Source: Manduca sexta
Taxonomy: Eukaryota; Arthropoda; Insecta; Lepidoptera; Sphingidae
DNA length: 64,000 bases
Direction: 5' to 3'
Assembly (NCBI RefSeq): GCF_014839805.1
Contig: NC_051118.1
Coordinates: 3,774,391-3,838,390, forward strand
The translations under genes and the position numbers were made by a program. Positions 52,034 through 63,780 of the stretch are shown here, in pieces (the first letter of the stretch is position 1; the number at the start of each line of letters is the position of its first letter). Below the pieces are notes generated by a model that was given only the letters and a program-made list of their open reading frames with translations, was not told the DNA's origin and ran no database searches.

Positions 52034-52095
52034 AGCAATAGCCTAGTTGGCTATGGAAGGGACTGCCGGTACATACTAGGCTATTGCCGCCAGGC
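52034..52095. repeat. Imperfect inverted repeat
   Basis: GCAGCAATAGCCTAGT and, inverted, ACTAGGCTATTGCCGC, one mismatch in 16, separated by about 30 bases. Possible end of a small foldback element. Confidence 0.7.
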
Positions 52096-53312
52096 ATGCA
52101 AATATTTAAGTTAACTATTAGTAAAGTTAAATATTATTTAGTTCATTTTATGACGAATACATTTTTTAGTTTTGAAAACATAATAAATTCCGACTTTTTG
52201 TAATTAACTATACGATATATTTATTACACTTAGGTACATAAGCTTGATAATTTACTTGGTTAGTCATAAACAGAATCACAAAAATCCAAAAAATGAACGA
52301 AGGGTGACCACTTTCCCCTACTAAGTTTGTGTGTAAATAAAAGTAGTGTCTTAAGGTTATCAAACAAGATTTACACGATAATATAATTAAAATTACAAAT
52401 TTAAAACGTATTGGTCATTATTTGGTGATAACAAACACTAACCTATACAATAATATTGCGAGGTTGTTCTAGCGACAATTTGCCTTACATATTTTAACAC
52501 AACACTGTGTCATTTTGAATACTTTAAAAATAAACTTTAATATGCAAAATTTATCTATACAAATATTAGGTTACATTCTTTGACATTTGACACCGTAATG
52601 GTCGAGGCCGGGCATAGAGTAAAGTAATATAGATGAAAAGGCCGGGTTTATGCTGTATACTTTTTTTATTCTTGTATAAGGATACCAGTCCTTCAGACGC
52701 ATACATAAATGTTATACTGAATATACGCTGACAGGGTCACCAATTTCCAAAAATATTTACATATAACGCTATATACAAATCAAAATAACTCCAAAATCGT
52801 TAAATTTGCTTGACTAACCGTTTTCTTCTGATTCTTACTTTTCAAGCAAATATTTGGGTATGAAAAATGAGGAAAAAACATTATAGTCGATTTGATAGGG
52901 GTTTTTGGTGTAACACCAATAAAAAAACTAAACAAACAAGAATCATTTTTTTTTTATTTGATTTACTTTTTACTCAAGAAGAAAAGGAACTGTTTTACTG
53001 GAGAAGTCAAAGGCTTTCAGCCATACAGCCTAATCTATCTTCTTTTATACGTACAAATAAGAATAATCGAATTCTGAACATAGACGAAAGTAAATAGTTT
53101 TCTATGTTCCCATACAAAAGATTCGTAATAATACTTAAAAAGTCAATTTGAACTTTAATAACATATCAAAAAGTTTAAGTGTTAGTAGAGGGGTTCTGGG
53201 AAGGCCAAACAAATGAGTGAAGTTTAAATGAAACGATGGAAAGAATTTTAAGTATTTTATAATTTTTATTTTTTGACATAATGAATTGTTGTCTTAATTT
53301 CTTTTTTATCTT
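52096..53312. other. Gap: AT-rich, nothing identified
   Basis: No frame with recognisable motifs. A frame at 52867-53097 (76 residues, LFTQEEKELFYWRSQ) resembles no family I know. 52595-52665 has a duplicated GGCCGGG element. Confidence 0.5.
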
Positions 53313-53414
53313 ACTAGCTGACCCGGTGTCTCGAATAGCAGAATAAAGTATTAAAAAAAATCTTGTCTGTTAGGTGTCTGGTTAGGTGGTACGAAGTTCG
53401 CTTAGTCAGCTAGT
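53313..53414. mobile_element. Two Helitron 3' ends facing outward
   Basis: ACTAGCTGACCCGG at 53313-53326 is the reverse complement of the 3' end of the 4668 Helitron. 53380-53414 (TAGGTGGTACGAAGTTCG...GTCAGCTAGT) is the same terminus in forward orientation. About 50 bases of AT-rich sequence separate them. Confidence 0.65.
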
Positions 53415-53883
53415 TTATTAAAATAATAGCTATTTCTAAAGTAAAATTGGTAAGATTTGCGTTTTTATTTAAATCCTGTCCTGATTTTTAATAAACAAGA
53501 ATTCTACTGTCACTTCTCCACTAGCTCAACATATAAATATGATTGCAAAAATAAAATAAAAAAAAAATGAAAATGGCACCTACAAACATTTTATACTTAA
53601 AAATACCCTCATCCACACTATTTTCCACAAAATGGTAAACCCAAAGGGAATATACGTTAGATAAACCCTGTATATTTGAAGTCCTACATCCGGAATGGCA
53701 TCTTGAATCTAAATCCAATCAAAATATTAACTGAGTAAATCTCGTTATATGTAAAATATTGATCAAAGGATACAGTTACTATTTTATAATCTTATTTTTT
53801 TTTTAAATGTTTATTTTTCTTTGCCAATACCGTCATAGACTATGGATTTGCAGAGTAATTGGTAACGGCTATTTGCCTCTGAA

Positions 53884-54334
53884 CAGCGTTGCCAGATTAC
53901 ATTTCTTACATTTTTCGTTACTTTTAACCCCCTTGCGTAACATGTAAGTAATTTTTATATTTAAGGCAATTTTCGTAACTTTTTAGAACAACGAGATGTG
54001 TAATACTAAATTTTTTATTGTAAACAATTTACGAACGCATTTCAATTTAACGCATCTAAAAATGGAGGGTCTAAAAAGTATTTTACTCCCAGGCTTGCCA
54101 ACTTAGGGCTTTTAGCCCAAAATTTAGGGCTAAAATAAGTGTAGTGGGCTTTTTGCAGGGCCCAAAAAAATTTAGGGCTATTTTTAGAGCCATAAAAATG
54201 TTTTCATGTATTACTGTTTGATTCAACATCGAAAACACGTAAATAAAAAAAACAATACTGTAACTTTTGTAGCAAAAATGTAACATTTCTGGAAACGAAA
54301 CATAACTTACGACTCAAGGGCCCTGGCAACACTG
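53884..54334. mobile_element. hAT-type MITE
   Basis: The left end CAGCGTTGCCAG and right end (reversed) CAGTGTTGCCAG agree at 11 of 12 bases. Flanking CCTCTGAA (53876-53883) and CTTCTGAG (54335-54342) match at six of eight, an aged 8-base duplication. Internally there are repeated TTTAGGGCTA motifs (54105-54190), perhaps a second nested copy starting CAGGCTTGCCAA at 54090. No transposase. Confidence 0.7.
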
Positions 54335-54342
54335 CTTCTGAG

Positions 54343-56869
54343 TGGCATATCGATTTTCGGCACTTGTGCCGTTGGACCCATCTAGTTTATTGGTGTCTGG
54401 TTGGACCTTGGTGCGCATAACGCAACGGAGGTATAAACAGCACAGTGAACGAGACTCAAGAGCCCATATAATTCATAGTGCAAACAAGTCAAATATTTTA
54501 TATTAATCGTGGCTATGGTCATAGGCGGCGCCATGCATTTATCGGTAGATTCTAGATCAATAGACAGATTCTATGTCAATACTTGGTGGCCCTCGCCCCT
54601 CAGTGGCGTCTTTGGAATCAACGTTCTAACTACGAGATACCATTTTAAGAGCAACTTATTATCGTGAATTTAGGAGATACAGTTTTCCTTGTTTTATTCT
54701 GTCCGAATATACCATACCGGCTTGACCGGTCGTGAAATTATGGACAGAGTTATTTTATCCTATAGGTCGGCAATTGCAGTTCATTTTCAAATTTTTGTGA
54801 ACTGTAATCCAAAAACACTACAATTCACATAGTGTTCGTGAGTTGTAATTCTTTTGTTCGTTCAGGTTTGTCTTTTCCTTGAAGCGTTTTTGCTCTTGCA
54901 GTATTTCCTGTTTTGGAAACTCCATAAATTCGTTTTAAGGGTGTTTTTTCGTCATCGGCGTTTTGCAGTTTTTTGTGGCAGTCTATCCCTAATGAATTGC
55001 AATTTCAATATGATGGAAGAGAAGATATGAGAATCATATTCATAAGGACATTGACAAATGTTTTGCACATATTGAAAAGCTAGTGTGAACAAATTTTTGG
55101 CTTGTTTCGGTTGAAAGTAATTTATTGCAATTCAGGAAGATATTTTAGTGCTGTGTCAGTAAGCCCTTGGGAGTGGCAAATTAAAGCAACATTACTTACT
55201 TGTGAATTCATATCTTAGTGTATTATACATACATCCCATGTAATATTATTTTTTTTTATTTGTAACAATGCTTTAATGCATATTACAATAAATTGTATAA
55301 ACAATTATTGATTATGAGTATGCCCCTGCCTTAATTACATGTCTTAACCTGTATTTCATCAACTGAAACAAAATCCTATTTTTTTTTTGAAGCATTTTGT
55401 TCTGAAGGTGTTTAATTTCATGCCAATTGTTTTCAAATGGGTTATTTAACTTTTTCCAGTCAAGTTACAACAGTCAGTTAAGTCTGTTTAACTTTTTCCA
55501 GTCAAGAGACAATTTCTCCAGAATCTTGCAATTATGCCATGTCTTTAGAGAATGTGAGATATGATTCTGTTGATTGAACCGAGTTTGCCTTTCATTTTAT
55601 TAATCACTTTCCGTATGTTGCATTATGCATAAATACAAATTGTTGGATAATACAGAATTGAATACAGTCAAACCATATTGTTTCATAAGCTGTTAATAAC
55701 TTTGCATTGATGATTGATGAGATTGGTCTGATTCTCCAAATTTTGGTCATCATTGTATTAATTTATGGCAAATATCGCCAAATGTTATTCCATAGTCTTA
55801 GTTTATAAATTCCAAGGAAACTAAACTTAATTCCAGTTCTGTAGTTTTTTTTAATACATAAATTTGACTATTTTTTAAAAAGTAAATTGCATTGCAAACA
55901 GTACTTCACACTAGGTACTAATATAATATGCTAAGTTGGGTCATTCTGTCTTCTTTATATACTTATACATTTTCTTGGGTTATTAATACTGTATTTTCCT
56001 TATAAATATGCTCCTTTGCTTGTGTATAAGTTAAATCAATTTTAACTTGGAATAGGTGAGTGCTGGACGGTGGCAATATGTAAACAGAAAATTGTTGATG
56101 GTTACAGTTTTCTCTTGTCACTTTTTCTAAAACTTGAACTTTATTATGCTGTGTTAAGAGCTATATTCTTTATTTTAACAATGAATAATAAAAATTGCAA
56201 AGATGTAAATCAGAGATAAATCTTAAGTCCCCTAAAATTGTATCCAACATTGTAAGTAAGATAATGGTCAAGAACAGAGGTTTTCAAACTAACAAAAACA
56301 ATATGAAATGATTCCTCAGACTCTCATACCCAATGAATCAAAAATCTTATTTAAAATTTTTCCTATTTATACAAAATACCAATTTAAAAACTTGTGGTCA
56401 AGGTGAAGTGCATAAAATGACATCATTTTTCCATAAAATTTTATAAAATGAATAGACATTAAATTCAGTAAATATTAAGTGTAAACTTTCCTTCTATGAA
56501 TTATTATTATCACTTTAAGAGTTTTTAATTAAAAACTTAAAACAGGTGATTTCGTGAGCCCAAGGTGGCTCTGAAAATTCCCCAGACTTCCAAAATTCAT
56601 AATCATTAAACGAAGGTACCCCTTAATGGGCGACTTTGCCTAACTCAGCCTTCAAAGTCAGTGAGGTGGATTTTTTTTAACTTTGCCATCAGATTCAAAT
56701 TTATTGTTTTCTCTTATCATTCCAAAGGTTAATAGTTTTTTAACTAACTAAAAATGACAAAATTTTATTTTTAAAATTTTATTTATAATTTCTTTTAAAT
56801 TAATTGAAATTAAGTAAATAGAACGAAAATTTTTAAATAATTAATTGTTAATATTTAATTATAAAGTTT
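54343..56869. other. Gap: 2.5 kb without recognisable genes
   Basis: 54343-54700 is less AT-rich than the surroundings, has CG-containing stretches (GGCGGCGCCATGCATT) and might include a promoter or untranslated exon; no splice or promoter signal is firm. 55490-55560 shows a duplicated AACTTTTTCCAGTCAAG. The remainder is AT-rich, with no frame over 60 codons that shows motifs. Confidence 0.4.
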
Positions 56870-57185
56870 TCAAATTGTCGACCTTCATGCTCGATGCAAA
56901 TTCTACATCGCCTAAAAAATCGTATGAACACTATTCTGTTGTTTTTTTTACTGTTCCTCCTGCTTGTGTCAATTTTGTCCGTAGTTCAGCTACGTTCCTA
57001 ATGATGTCCTTGAAGTAAACTAATTCTGAATAATATTACTAGAAAAAAAATACAATTGGGTTCAATACGTCGCGGCCACGCTATGAGCCCGCCCTTACCG
57101 ATCCACTTGTCTCCAATTTGATAGTATCTGGGTCATGCATTTGAGATGGACGTCTGGTTCTTCTGCCCGGTAGGGGTTCTTACTC
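56870..57185 (-). pseudogene. mariner/IS630-type transposase C-terminal remnant
   Basis: On the minus strand, about 57118-57065 reads RWIGKGGLIAWPRRIEPN, recalling the RWIGRGGPIxWPxRSPDL block before the last catalytic residue of certain insect mariner-like transposases. About 57005-56870 reads RNVAELRTKLTQAGGTVKK and, in another frame, RRCRICIEHEGRQFENF, the usual C-terminal ending. Between them sequence is lost and frames shift. No termini seen. Confidence 0.6.
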
Positions 57186-57470
57186 GTACATGTAACAGTT
57201 ATGGACCCTCAAAACCAAGCGATGATCAGGGCAGATTTCGGGATGAGGTGCACCTCCATTTTACGAGTAGGTATACATGCTCTCTGTACGATTTGACTGT
57301 TTCAGAAGCGTTTCCTCTTGCTTAACCGTAAAAGTAATGCATAAGAGCGTATACTCTTGATGAGAAAGATATAGTTCACCAAATTACGTTGACGACGTTC
57401 TCGGATCATCTACACTAGTAATGTTCTGGGACAAGTCAATAATTTATATTTCTTTGTTGATTCCTACATA

Positions 57471-58000
57471 TTATTTCACTTCAACTTTTTGAATCCTGAT
57501 AATTATAACGTTAAAATGTTTGATATTTGCATTCATGTTTAGTCTATGGTTTATAAAAAAAGAGGAAAGATGGGAGGTTATTTTGCCGTCAATCATGGTC
57601 ATATGTAATGTGTGGTAGATACTTAGAGTTTCAACCAAAGTTGGCCGTTCCCTCTCTATTAAAGCCATTTCTTCCTTAATATTCAAATAATTTTCTTTAG
57701 CAGATTTGAAATAAATTGGCTGATAATAAAACGTTGAAACTGCTTTCGGATTTTCTCATACCATTTCATCACTGTCATCTCTTGTTAGTTTCATTGGAAC
57801 AAATGAACACAATGAAGATCCTGGAATCACTGTCCAGTTTTTGTTTGTAATTGCTGTGTCGAGATACACCGTGAAATTACTATTTATTGATAAAAATTAA
57901 ATTGGAGCTTCCAATGTTAGAATTCTTTTAACAGTAACCAACAGTAAATCAGGAAAGTTGGTCAGATTTCTATTTTCACCAGCTTTTTTTGCCAACGCGT
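57471..58000 (-). pseudogene. Unidentified protein fragment with an LHMTMIDGKI motif
   Basis: Minus-strand frame. The 57686-57471 part reads LVETLSIYHTLHMTMIDGKI and SSFFINHRLNMNANIKHF to a stop. Further upstream (about 58000-57690), with one TAA and a frame-consistent continuation, it reads AYALAKKAGENRNLTNFPDL, TVKRILTLEAPI and FYYQPIYFKSAKENY. The composition is protein-like over ~170 codons. I have a vague memory of the xMIDGK motif in an arthropod repeat protein but cannot name the family. Both ends are unclear. Confidence 0.35.
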
Positions 58001-58589
58001 AAGCTACGGTGTCAAAGTCATTAACTTCATATCATATTTTCTTTTGGAGAAGACTTAGTTCTGAAAAATCATTTCGCGGATTAAATGCTGCAGTTGATGT
58101 CGAGACAGACACTGAATGGGGCGCAGCGAATTCCGTTGATGAAACAGTTGCGATTAGTGTCAACACTTGCTGGTGCATCCTCATGTACTATACTAATAGA
58201 TGGTGCAAGCTCCTCATTTCTAAAGCAATCATTATTCAATTTTATGTAAGCTAGTCATTTGATTTCCTGATCAGTCGGCGATCTTTTTTAAAAAAATGTG
58301 TTGTGTTAACTGGCTTCCAGTTACGTTTTAAGTTGCATGTGAAGTCGAACAAAACATAAAATGTCTTCGCCAGTTAACAAACCCACATTTATATCGATAA
58401 TTATTCACGATATATATTCAGGAATAGTATTGGTTGTTCACGATAGTAATTTTCCTGTGTATTAGTCACACATATTTGTCGATTTTTTTTTATGGATGGT
58501 TGTAATTTTATCTTGTTATCGTAACTGCTTTCCAGGGGAACTAAATTCTACCAAAACATGTAAGAATTATGGTGTCTTTTTCATCAGTT

Positions 58590-59470
58590 TTATTAAATTA
58601 AACGCAAATCTGCTTCCACCCTTTTAAGGGTTCCTCTCTCTCTATCCTTTTTACCCACCTTATTGGGTTTCTAGAAAAATAGATATTTATCTTTTCGAGA
58701 CTTACATCGAAATTCAAAATAAGCAGCGTCTTAAAAGAAATAAAATATATATTTAGTAAGTGCTCCGCCGTCATTAACATTGCCGCATACATAGATTGCA
58801 TGAATACATTGCACAGATCGGAGCCTCGAAAGGAATCCCACACCCGATCACAGTGGGTTGCGAGCGCTGCTCTCGTTCGTTCGTTTTCAAAATCCCATAT
58901 TTGAGGCATTATGGCCCATAAATTTTTATTTGGATTTAAGTCCGGGTACTGGAACGGCCAGTAGACAGTTTTTACTTCGAGATGCTGAAAATGCCAATTT
59001 TGACTGCACACGGGGTATTGGATAATTGTCTTAAAAAAAGCAAAACAGGCAATTGTTGCCTTGGACAGCGTGCGCACTGTCGGCAGCGTGACTTCCTCCA
59101 GTAAGTTGGCATGTGCCTAGCCATTTGCCCTTCCGTTAATATAAACCAACTCCCCTGACCCATCCACAATCATTTACACCCACATATTAACTACAATGCG
59201 ACCAGATAGATTAATCGAATCGATATTGTTTGGCTTCTATCTGGTATTATTGACACGCCATATATTTTGACGACGGTGTTCGCTTGATTTGGACGAGTTT
59301 TCGTCAGAAAATATGAGGTGGTCAATTTTACGAGCGAACCCGTACCTTGGCCTCTGTTTGTGCCAGTCCCAAAATAACTTTTTTGCCGGTTATACTTATC
59401 GGTGATCCACTTGAGCACGATAAACGGACATTCCTTATGGCCTGCCTGCTGCAATCGTATTGTAGCGCAT
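58590..59470 (-). pseudogene. Tc1-like transposase remnant, second copy
   Basis: Minus strand, right to left: IFSDEN (first Asp at 59303-59305), then EHRRQNIWRVNNTR, ELVYINGRANG, LLEEVTLPTVRTLSKATI and a degraded QDNYPI block (second Asp, near 59025). Then PFQYPDLNPNKNLWAIMPQI and ERTRAALATHCDRVWDSFRG, DLCNVFMQSM to about 58790. In NPNKN the catalytic Glu of this family is replaced by Lys. Three or more frame changes. This is a different subfamily from the Tc1 remnant at 6100. No terminal repeats identified. Confidence 0.75.
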
Positions 59471-59496
59471 CTGTTGATGTTTTAGTGAAAGGCTCT

Positions 59497-59700
59497 TAAT
59501 AATAATAATAATAATATCAGCCCTGTATTATATACTTGCCCACTGCTGAGCACGGGCCTCCTCTACTACTGAGAGGGATTAGGCCTTAGTCCACCACGCT
59601 GGCCTAGTGCGGATTGGTAGACTTCACACACCTTCGAAATTCCTATAGAGAACTTCTCGGCTCTTGCTGGTAGGTATTTATCACGTGTGCGACACGCTTA
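59497..59700 (-). mobile_element. RTE-type LINE or SINE 3' tail
   Basis: Starts with (TAA)n at 59497-59516, then ATCAGCCCTGTATTATATAC, ACGGGCCTCCTCTACTACTG and GTCCACCACGCTGGCCTAGT, which I recognise as the common 3' region of RTE-derived repeats in Lepidoptera, here in reverse orientation with its simple-repeat tail on the left. The 5' part is missing, as expected for truncated LINE copies. A related piece occurs in the array units at 43.6-45.8 kb. Confidence 0.75.
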
Positions 59701-60429
59701 GTCGTTAGGATGCGCATTAGTTTGGTCAGTGACGGAGCCTATAAACAAAATTTTACTCGTTCCTCATGACACAAATTGCGGTTCATTGTTCAGCAATTCA
59801 ATTGGGTCCATTAGTCACAGCACAAATCAGCGAGCAAGCACAGGAAACGAGCGTTAAACTACGATAAGACTAAGCTAATTTTCGGAGTCCGTAAACAAAT
59901 AAATTATTGTGAACGAAATGATACCACGCAAATGTGTGCGTGTTGTCAATTAGCAAAACAATTTTTAGTGCAAACAATAAGACTTATCTGTTATTCCTTT
60001 TGTACATCTTCGAAACGTTTGTAACTTGTAAGATATGGGCGTATATGTATCTCGGGACATTGTAGATCGTTCAAATAATATTTGTATGAAAGTGTACTAG
60101 CGTTAATTTGGCTGATTTGTACATATCCTTGGACACTTCCAATCGCCGAACCCAACGTTGCCTGTCTATATATTTAAAATTAAGCTCGTTCATTTAAAAA
60201 ATATGAAATATTCATTGGGATTCACATTTATGGCATTTTGTCTTTGAAAGTAAGTTTGACGTTTTTAGTGGGGTAGTCTCGTTTCTGCAAAGGGAAAATT
60301 CATCAATATCATTACAAACCTTTGAATTTTAATTATTTGTCATATTAGTAAATTTTTTATTTATTTATGCTTTGTTAATGAAAGGTATACGGGCGCACTA
60401 AAATCCCATTAAATATTAAACAATATGAT
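59701..60429. other. Gap: AT-rich, nothing identified
   Basis: No frames with motifs, no termini. Possibly single-copy intergenic or intronic sequence into which the R1-like LINE inserted. Confidence 0.4.
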
Positions 60430-61880
60430 AGCAGTTATGCTATCGCTGTTCTCGTAACCCGACAGAAGTGTGGTCATGTCTCGCGGTTCTGTTCGGACCG
60501 AGGGTCTTGGCTTAATCGCCCGGACCGCGAGGGAGAAAACCTCTATAAAAAGTTACCCCGAATCCCAAGCGGCGGCGCACCGTGAAGGGACGCATGGCTG
60601 ACGGGAAATTCAGTCTCTAGTGCGACCCCCGCCCGAGTACCGGCCGACCCTTTGGCGGGATACGTTAGGCTTACCCAGACATAGGGGGCTCTGTCTGGGC
60701 GGACCCGTGGTTCCCCCGTACTCGTGGGATTTATAATGAGTAATGATAAAACTGAATTAAAAGATGTTGTAAAAGTGAATACACTTGCGGAGCCTTCTAC
60801 CTCGGGTTTAGGAACCAAATCATGCGCTTCTAATATAGGTAGCGGGACAACATTCCGCAACCGTAAAATGGTAAAGGCGAAACGGAGGCTTGTCGGCACT
60901 GAAAATCATGAAATTGAAGACTTGAGTCGAAAAGCCAAGTCTCTGTCTATTAACTCCACTATGGAGAAATCAGCGGAGCCAAAAACAGATTCTGAATTAC
61001 ACAAAAAAATTGAGAATGCTGTGAATGCTATTTTCCGCACCGCTGATTCGTCTAAAATGGTCAGTGGCAGTAATTGCCGATTGGCTCTTTTGATCGCAGC
61101 GGGCTCAATTATAGATGTAAGTTGCGCATTGAGAAAACGTAGCTCAGAAGAGGGGTCGTCGACAAAAAAGGAAGCCCCTCAGCTCCAAGGTGTCATTCCT
61201 AAATTAGAGAACAGCCAAGAATGGCCGGAACTTCCCCGCCCAGGCTGTTCATATTCAAATACACCTACCGTAACTAGAGACGTTACGTGGGACGTTCCGA
61301 TATATACTTACCCCAAAAAAACATTGAACGTAAGTCATTTTGAGACATCTGACTGGGTTGATCTGCGTATCTGGAAGATTGTATTCAGCGTAACAAAAGA
61401 TGATGTTGTTACTGCCATCGCTGCAAAAGCAGAATGTCAGCCAGAGCTGATAATATGTAGTGATAATGTTAAATATATTAAACAGGGAATAGTAATGGAT
61501 AGTGTGTTTGTGACCATGCCGGCCTTTGTAGCTTCAATAGTAGCTCAAGATCGGCATTTGAATGTTTGTGGGTTTATTGTGCCAATTAAGATATTACCTC
61601 CAAAACCGATAAGATGTTCAATGTGCATGAAAGCAGGGCACAATCGGTTGAGTTGCACGGAAGGGATAGATTGCAGCAACATGTGTTTCCGGTGCAGTCA
61701 ATTTGGTCATAAAGCTGTTGAGTGTAGTGCTCCACCGTTCTGTAGGTTGTGTGCAGAGGCTGGTAAATTAACAGACCACCCTGTGGGTGACAGAGCCTGC
61801 ACCGCTCCTTCTGAAATTAAGTACAACAGGTAAATTTTGGACTTTCATATAAAATTGTGCACTTGAACTTCTGCTTTCGA
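60430..61880 (+). mobile_element. R1-like LINE, 5' end with ORF1, ORF2 lost
   Basis: A GC-rich 5' leader (about 60450-60735) with self-complementary blocks (CGCGGTTC...GGACCGCG) precedes ORF1. After the ORF1 stop at 61833 a frame reads KIVHLNFC (about 61850), resembling the first residues of an R1-type ORF2, then similarity ends near 61880. The 5' part is kept and the 3' part lost, the reverse of normal LINE truncation. Confidence 0.75.
60736..61833 (+). CDS. R1-type LINE ORF1 (gag-like) with three zinc knuckles
   Basis: Intact 365-residue frame from ATG 60736 (MSNDKTELKDVVKVNTLAEP); a GTG twelve bases earlier is in frame but not needed. The N-terminal third is Ser/Lys-rich and probably disordered. 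Residues ~95-140 form a helical stretch with LALLIAAGSIIDV. Residues ~185-280 form an RRM-like alpha/beta region (DLRIWKIVFSVTKDDVVTAI; MDSVFVTMPAFVASIVA). The C-terminus has CSMCMKAGHNRLSC, CFRCSQFGHKAVEC and CRLCAEAGKLTDHP...RAC, the three knuckles typical of R1-clade ORF1. It would bind element RNA. The lack of frame damage suggests a fairly recent insertion. Confidence 0.88.
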   Translation: MSNDKTELKDVVKVNTLAEPSTSGLGTKSCASNIGSGTTFRNRKMVKAKRRLVGTENHEIEDLSRKAKSLSINSTMEKSAEPKTDSELHKKIENAVNAIFRTADSSKMVSGSNCRLALLIAAGSIIDVSCALRKRSSEEGSSTKKEAPQLQGVIPKLENSQEWPELPRPGCSYSNTPTVTRDVTWDVPIYTYPKKTLNVSHFETSDWVDLRIWKIVFSVTKDDVVTAIAAKAECQPELIICSDNVKYIKQGIVMDSVFVTMPAFVASIVAQDRHLNVCGFIVPIKILPPKPIRCSMCMKAGHNRLSCTEGIDCSNMCFRCSQFGHKAVECSAPPFCRLCAEAGKLTDHPVGDRACTAPSEIKYNR

Positions 61881-62464
61881 TTGATTAATTGTTCAAAAGC
61901 ATTTTTAATTATATGGGCAAGATTACAAAAAAAAAAAAACTTATTTTCACCCAATTAGAAATGTTATTTTTTAAATTTGTCTTCTGGATTTAAACATATT
62001 TTTAGAACGTTTTTTTCTGCCTTCCAATTTGAATTTAATAAATTAAAAGCATAAAATGTTGACGGCACCAAAAGATTTAGCTTATATTTTTACGAAATTT
62101 TACTAATGATTCAAAGCTGTGTAAAGACAGACAGGAAATATGAATCAAAACCCCCCGCGAGTAACTGAATCAAGTCGCCCTCTAACTTCACATTTATATT
62201 AGATTTATCAAAAATATTATTTAATATGTAATATATGTTTTTTTAAAGTTTGATATTTGAGTTCTGAATTAAACGGCAATATCGTGAACATCGGTTCAGC
62301 ACTTTTTATATATATGTAATTTGAAAAAAAATACGAAATATAAATGTTCCAAAACGTTGTATTGAAGGAAAATAAATATTATTAATAAAAAACACAAAAA
62401 TATGAATCAAAACGAAATAAAATATTCAAATAATATTTTGTTTGTGGTAATGGTATGGTAGCCT
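61881..62464. other. Gap: AT-rich sequence, probable 3' untranslated region of the minus-strand gene
   Basis: No coding frames. Contains an A run (61928-61940) that might be a LINE tail. The part nearest 62464 follows the stop of the minus-strand exon and is likely its 3' untranslated region. Confidence 0.4.
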
Positions 62465-62666
62465 TTACCAATTCCTAACGACTACGTCTTCTGGTAAATG
62501 GTCACTATTTACTAAATATTGTATTTCTACATTAGTTGTGGACAAAAAGACTTCATCTATTAGCGTATCTTCCTTTGAAAGTCCTGAGGTCGGCTTATAT
62601 GACCGTAGAAGTGCTTTCTTCTTGTTTATAATTATCTCAGCATTTCTTAAGTTAAGGTATTGTTCT
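62465..62666 (-). CDS. Terminal exon of an unidentified host-like gene
   Basis: On the minus strand a pyrimidine tract followed by TTAATTTCAG (intron side, 62667-62685) is a strong 3' splice site. Downstream 67 codons are open in one frame to a TAA at 62465-62467: EQYLNLRNAEIIINKKKALL, RSYKPTSGLSKEDTLIDEVF, LSTTNVEIQYLVNSDHLPED and a final VVVRNW. Exon phase is 1 (one base before the first full codon). The product end is a charged helix followed by an acidic tail. It matches no transposon protein I know, and codon use is ordinary. The preceding exons would lie to the right, possibly beyond the window. Confidence 0.6.
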
Positions 62667-63780
62667 CTGAAATTAAAAAAAAAGGTTTGTTAATTAAATT
62701 GTTGGTTAAATTTTTGAGAAATATTTCTTGATATACCTGAAGATATATCCCAGGTTTGGTTCATACGGCGTTTAATAAAAAAATGTTAAGTGATTAATTC
62801 ATACCAGAAGAATAAATAATAGTGTGCATAAACTATTGACTGAAGTCATAAAAAATAGGACCCAAAAGTATTGAAAATAAACAGTATACAACGTCAACCA
62901 TGGTATTGTTTTGAGTGACATTTTATCAATAATGTTACGCCTATGGGAGTGTATAAGTAATTAAATTGGTTATTTATTTACTGTGGAATTAGACTCAATG
63001 TAGTGTATTTCTCAAGTGACCATGTTCAAGCCATTTTTTTTGTTGCCGTATTGCGTGCGGCTAAAGTTAACACCGAACATAATTTGATGCTTATAATCAA
63101 TTCCTGCTTTCCTTTCTTCTTTCTGCCTTCCAGCTATTAAAAAAAAAATATATATATATTTGTTTAGGTATTGTTTGTGGTATCCGTAACTGGTTAGTAT
63201 TTGGGCTCATGCAAAACTGATGTCTATTTTGTCTCTGAATTTGTTCATGTCTTCAGTGTTGTATGAGCGCCCTGCGTGCTTTTGGTACATATTAAGTTGA
63301 CGTCGTAGTTTTATTTTCTGATCTGTAGTTTAACGTTGGTTTTGGGGAATTTAGGTTTGTTGAAGACTTGGTGTGAATGGGCTGGCGATTTCGCGGCGTC
63401 TGCCAGCTTATTCCTTTTCATTCCAACCCATACGATGTTTGTTAGTATGCTGCCTCAGTTGATGAACTTCGTGTATGTTTACCACGAAGGGGTTTGTACT
63501 GTTTCGGGTTGCTGATTTCGTTTATGACACTTCTTAACTCGGTGTGTGTTGACATTTTTTATCGATTCATATTTCCTGGTAGTTAGGGGTTAGTTCTGTC
63601 TGGAATATGAAGCAGCTTCCGTGTAGCTAGCTAGTAAGTTTTTAAGTTATTGTTTTGGTGACGTGTAGTCTGACAATTGCAGCTCCGATATTTTTGTCTT
63701 GTTTGCTTCCATCTGTGATATGTTTGTTTTTGCTCCTCTTCTTCGGTTCATATTTTGTTTATTTTTATTAACCTTAAATG
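62667..63780. other. Gap: intron-like or intergenic sequence
   Basis: AT-rich. Low-complexity AAAAAAAATATATATATAT at about 63137-63160. No acceptable exon with both splice signals was found between 62700 and 63780. Confidence 0.4.

Noticed and set aside
54343..54700. Possible host promoter or first exon
   Set aside because: Slightly higher GC only; no TATA/Inr/donor combination convinced me.
58009..58254. 81-residue plus-strand frame
   Set aside because: Opposite strand to a protein-like region, no motif, no similarity to neighbours.
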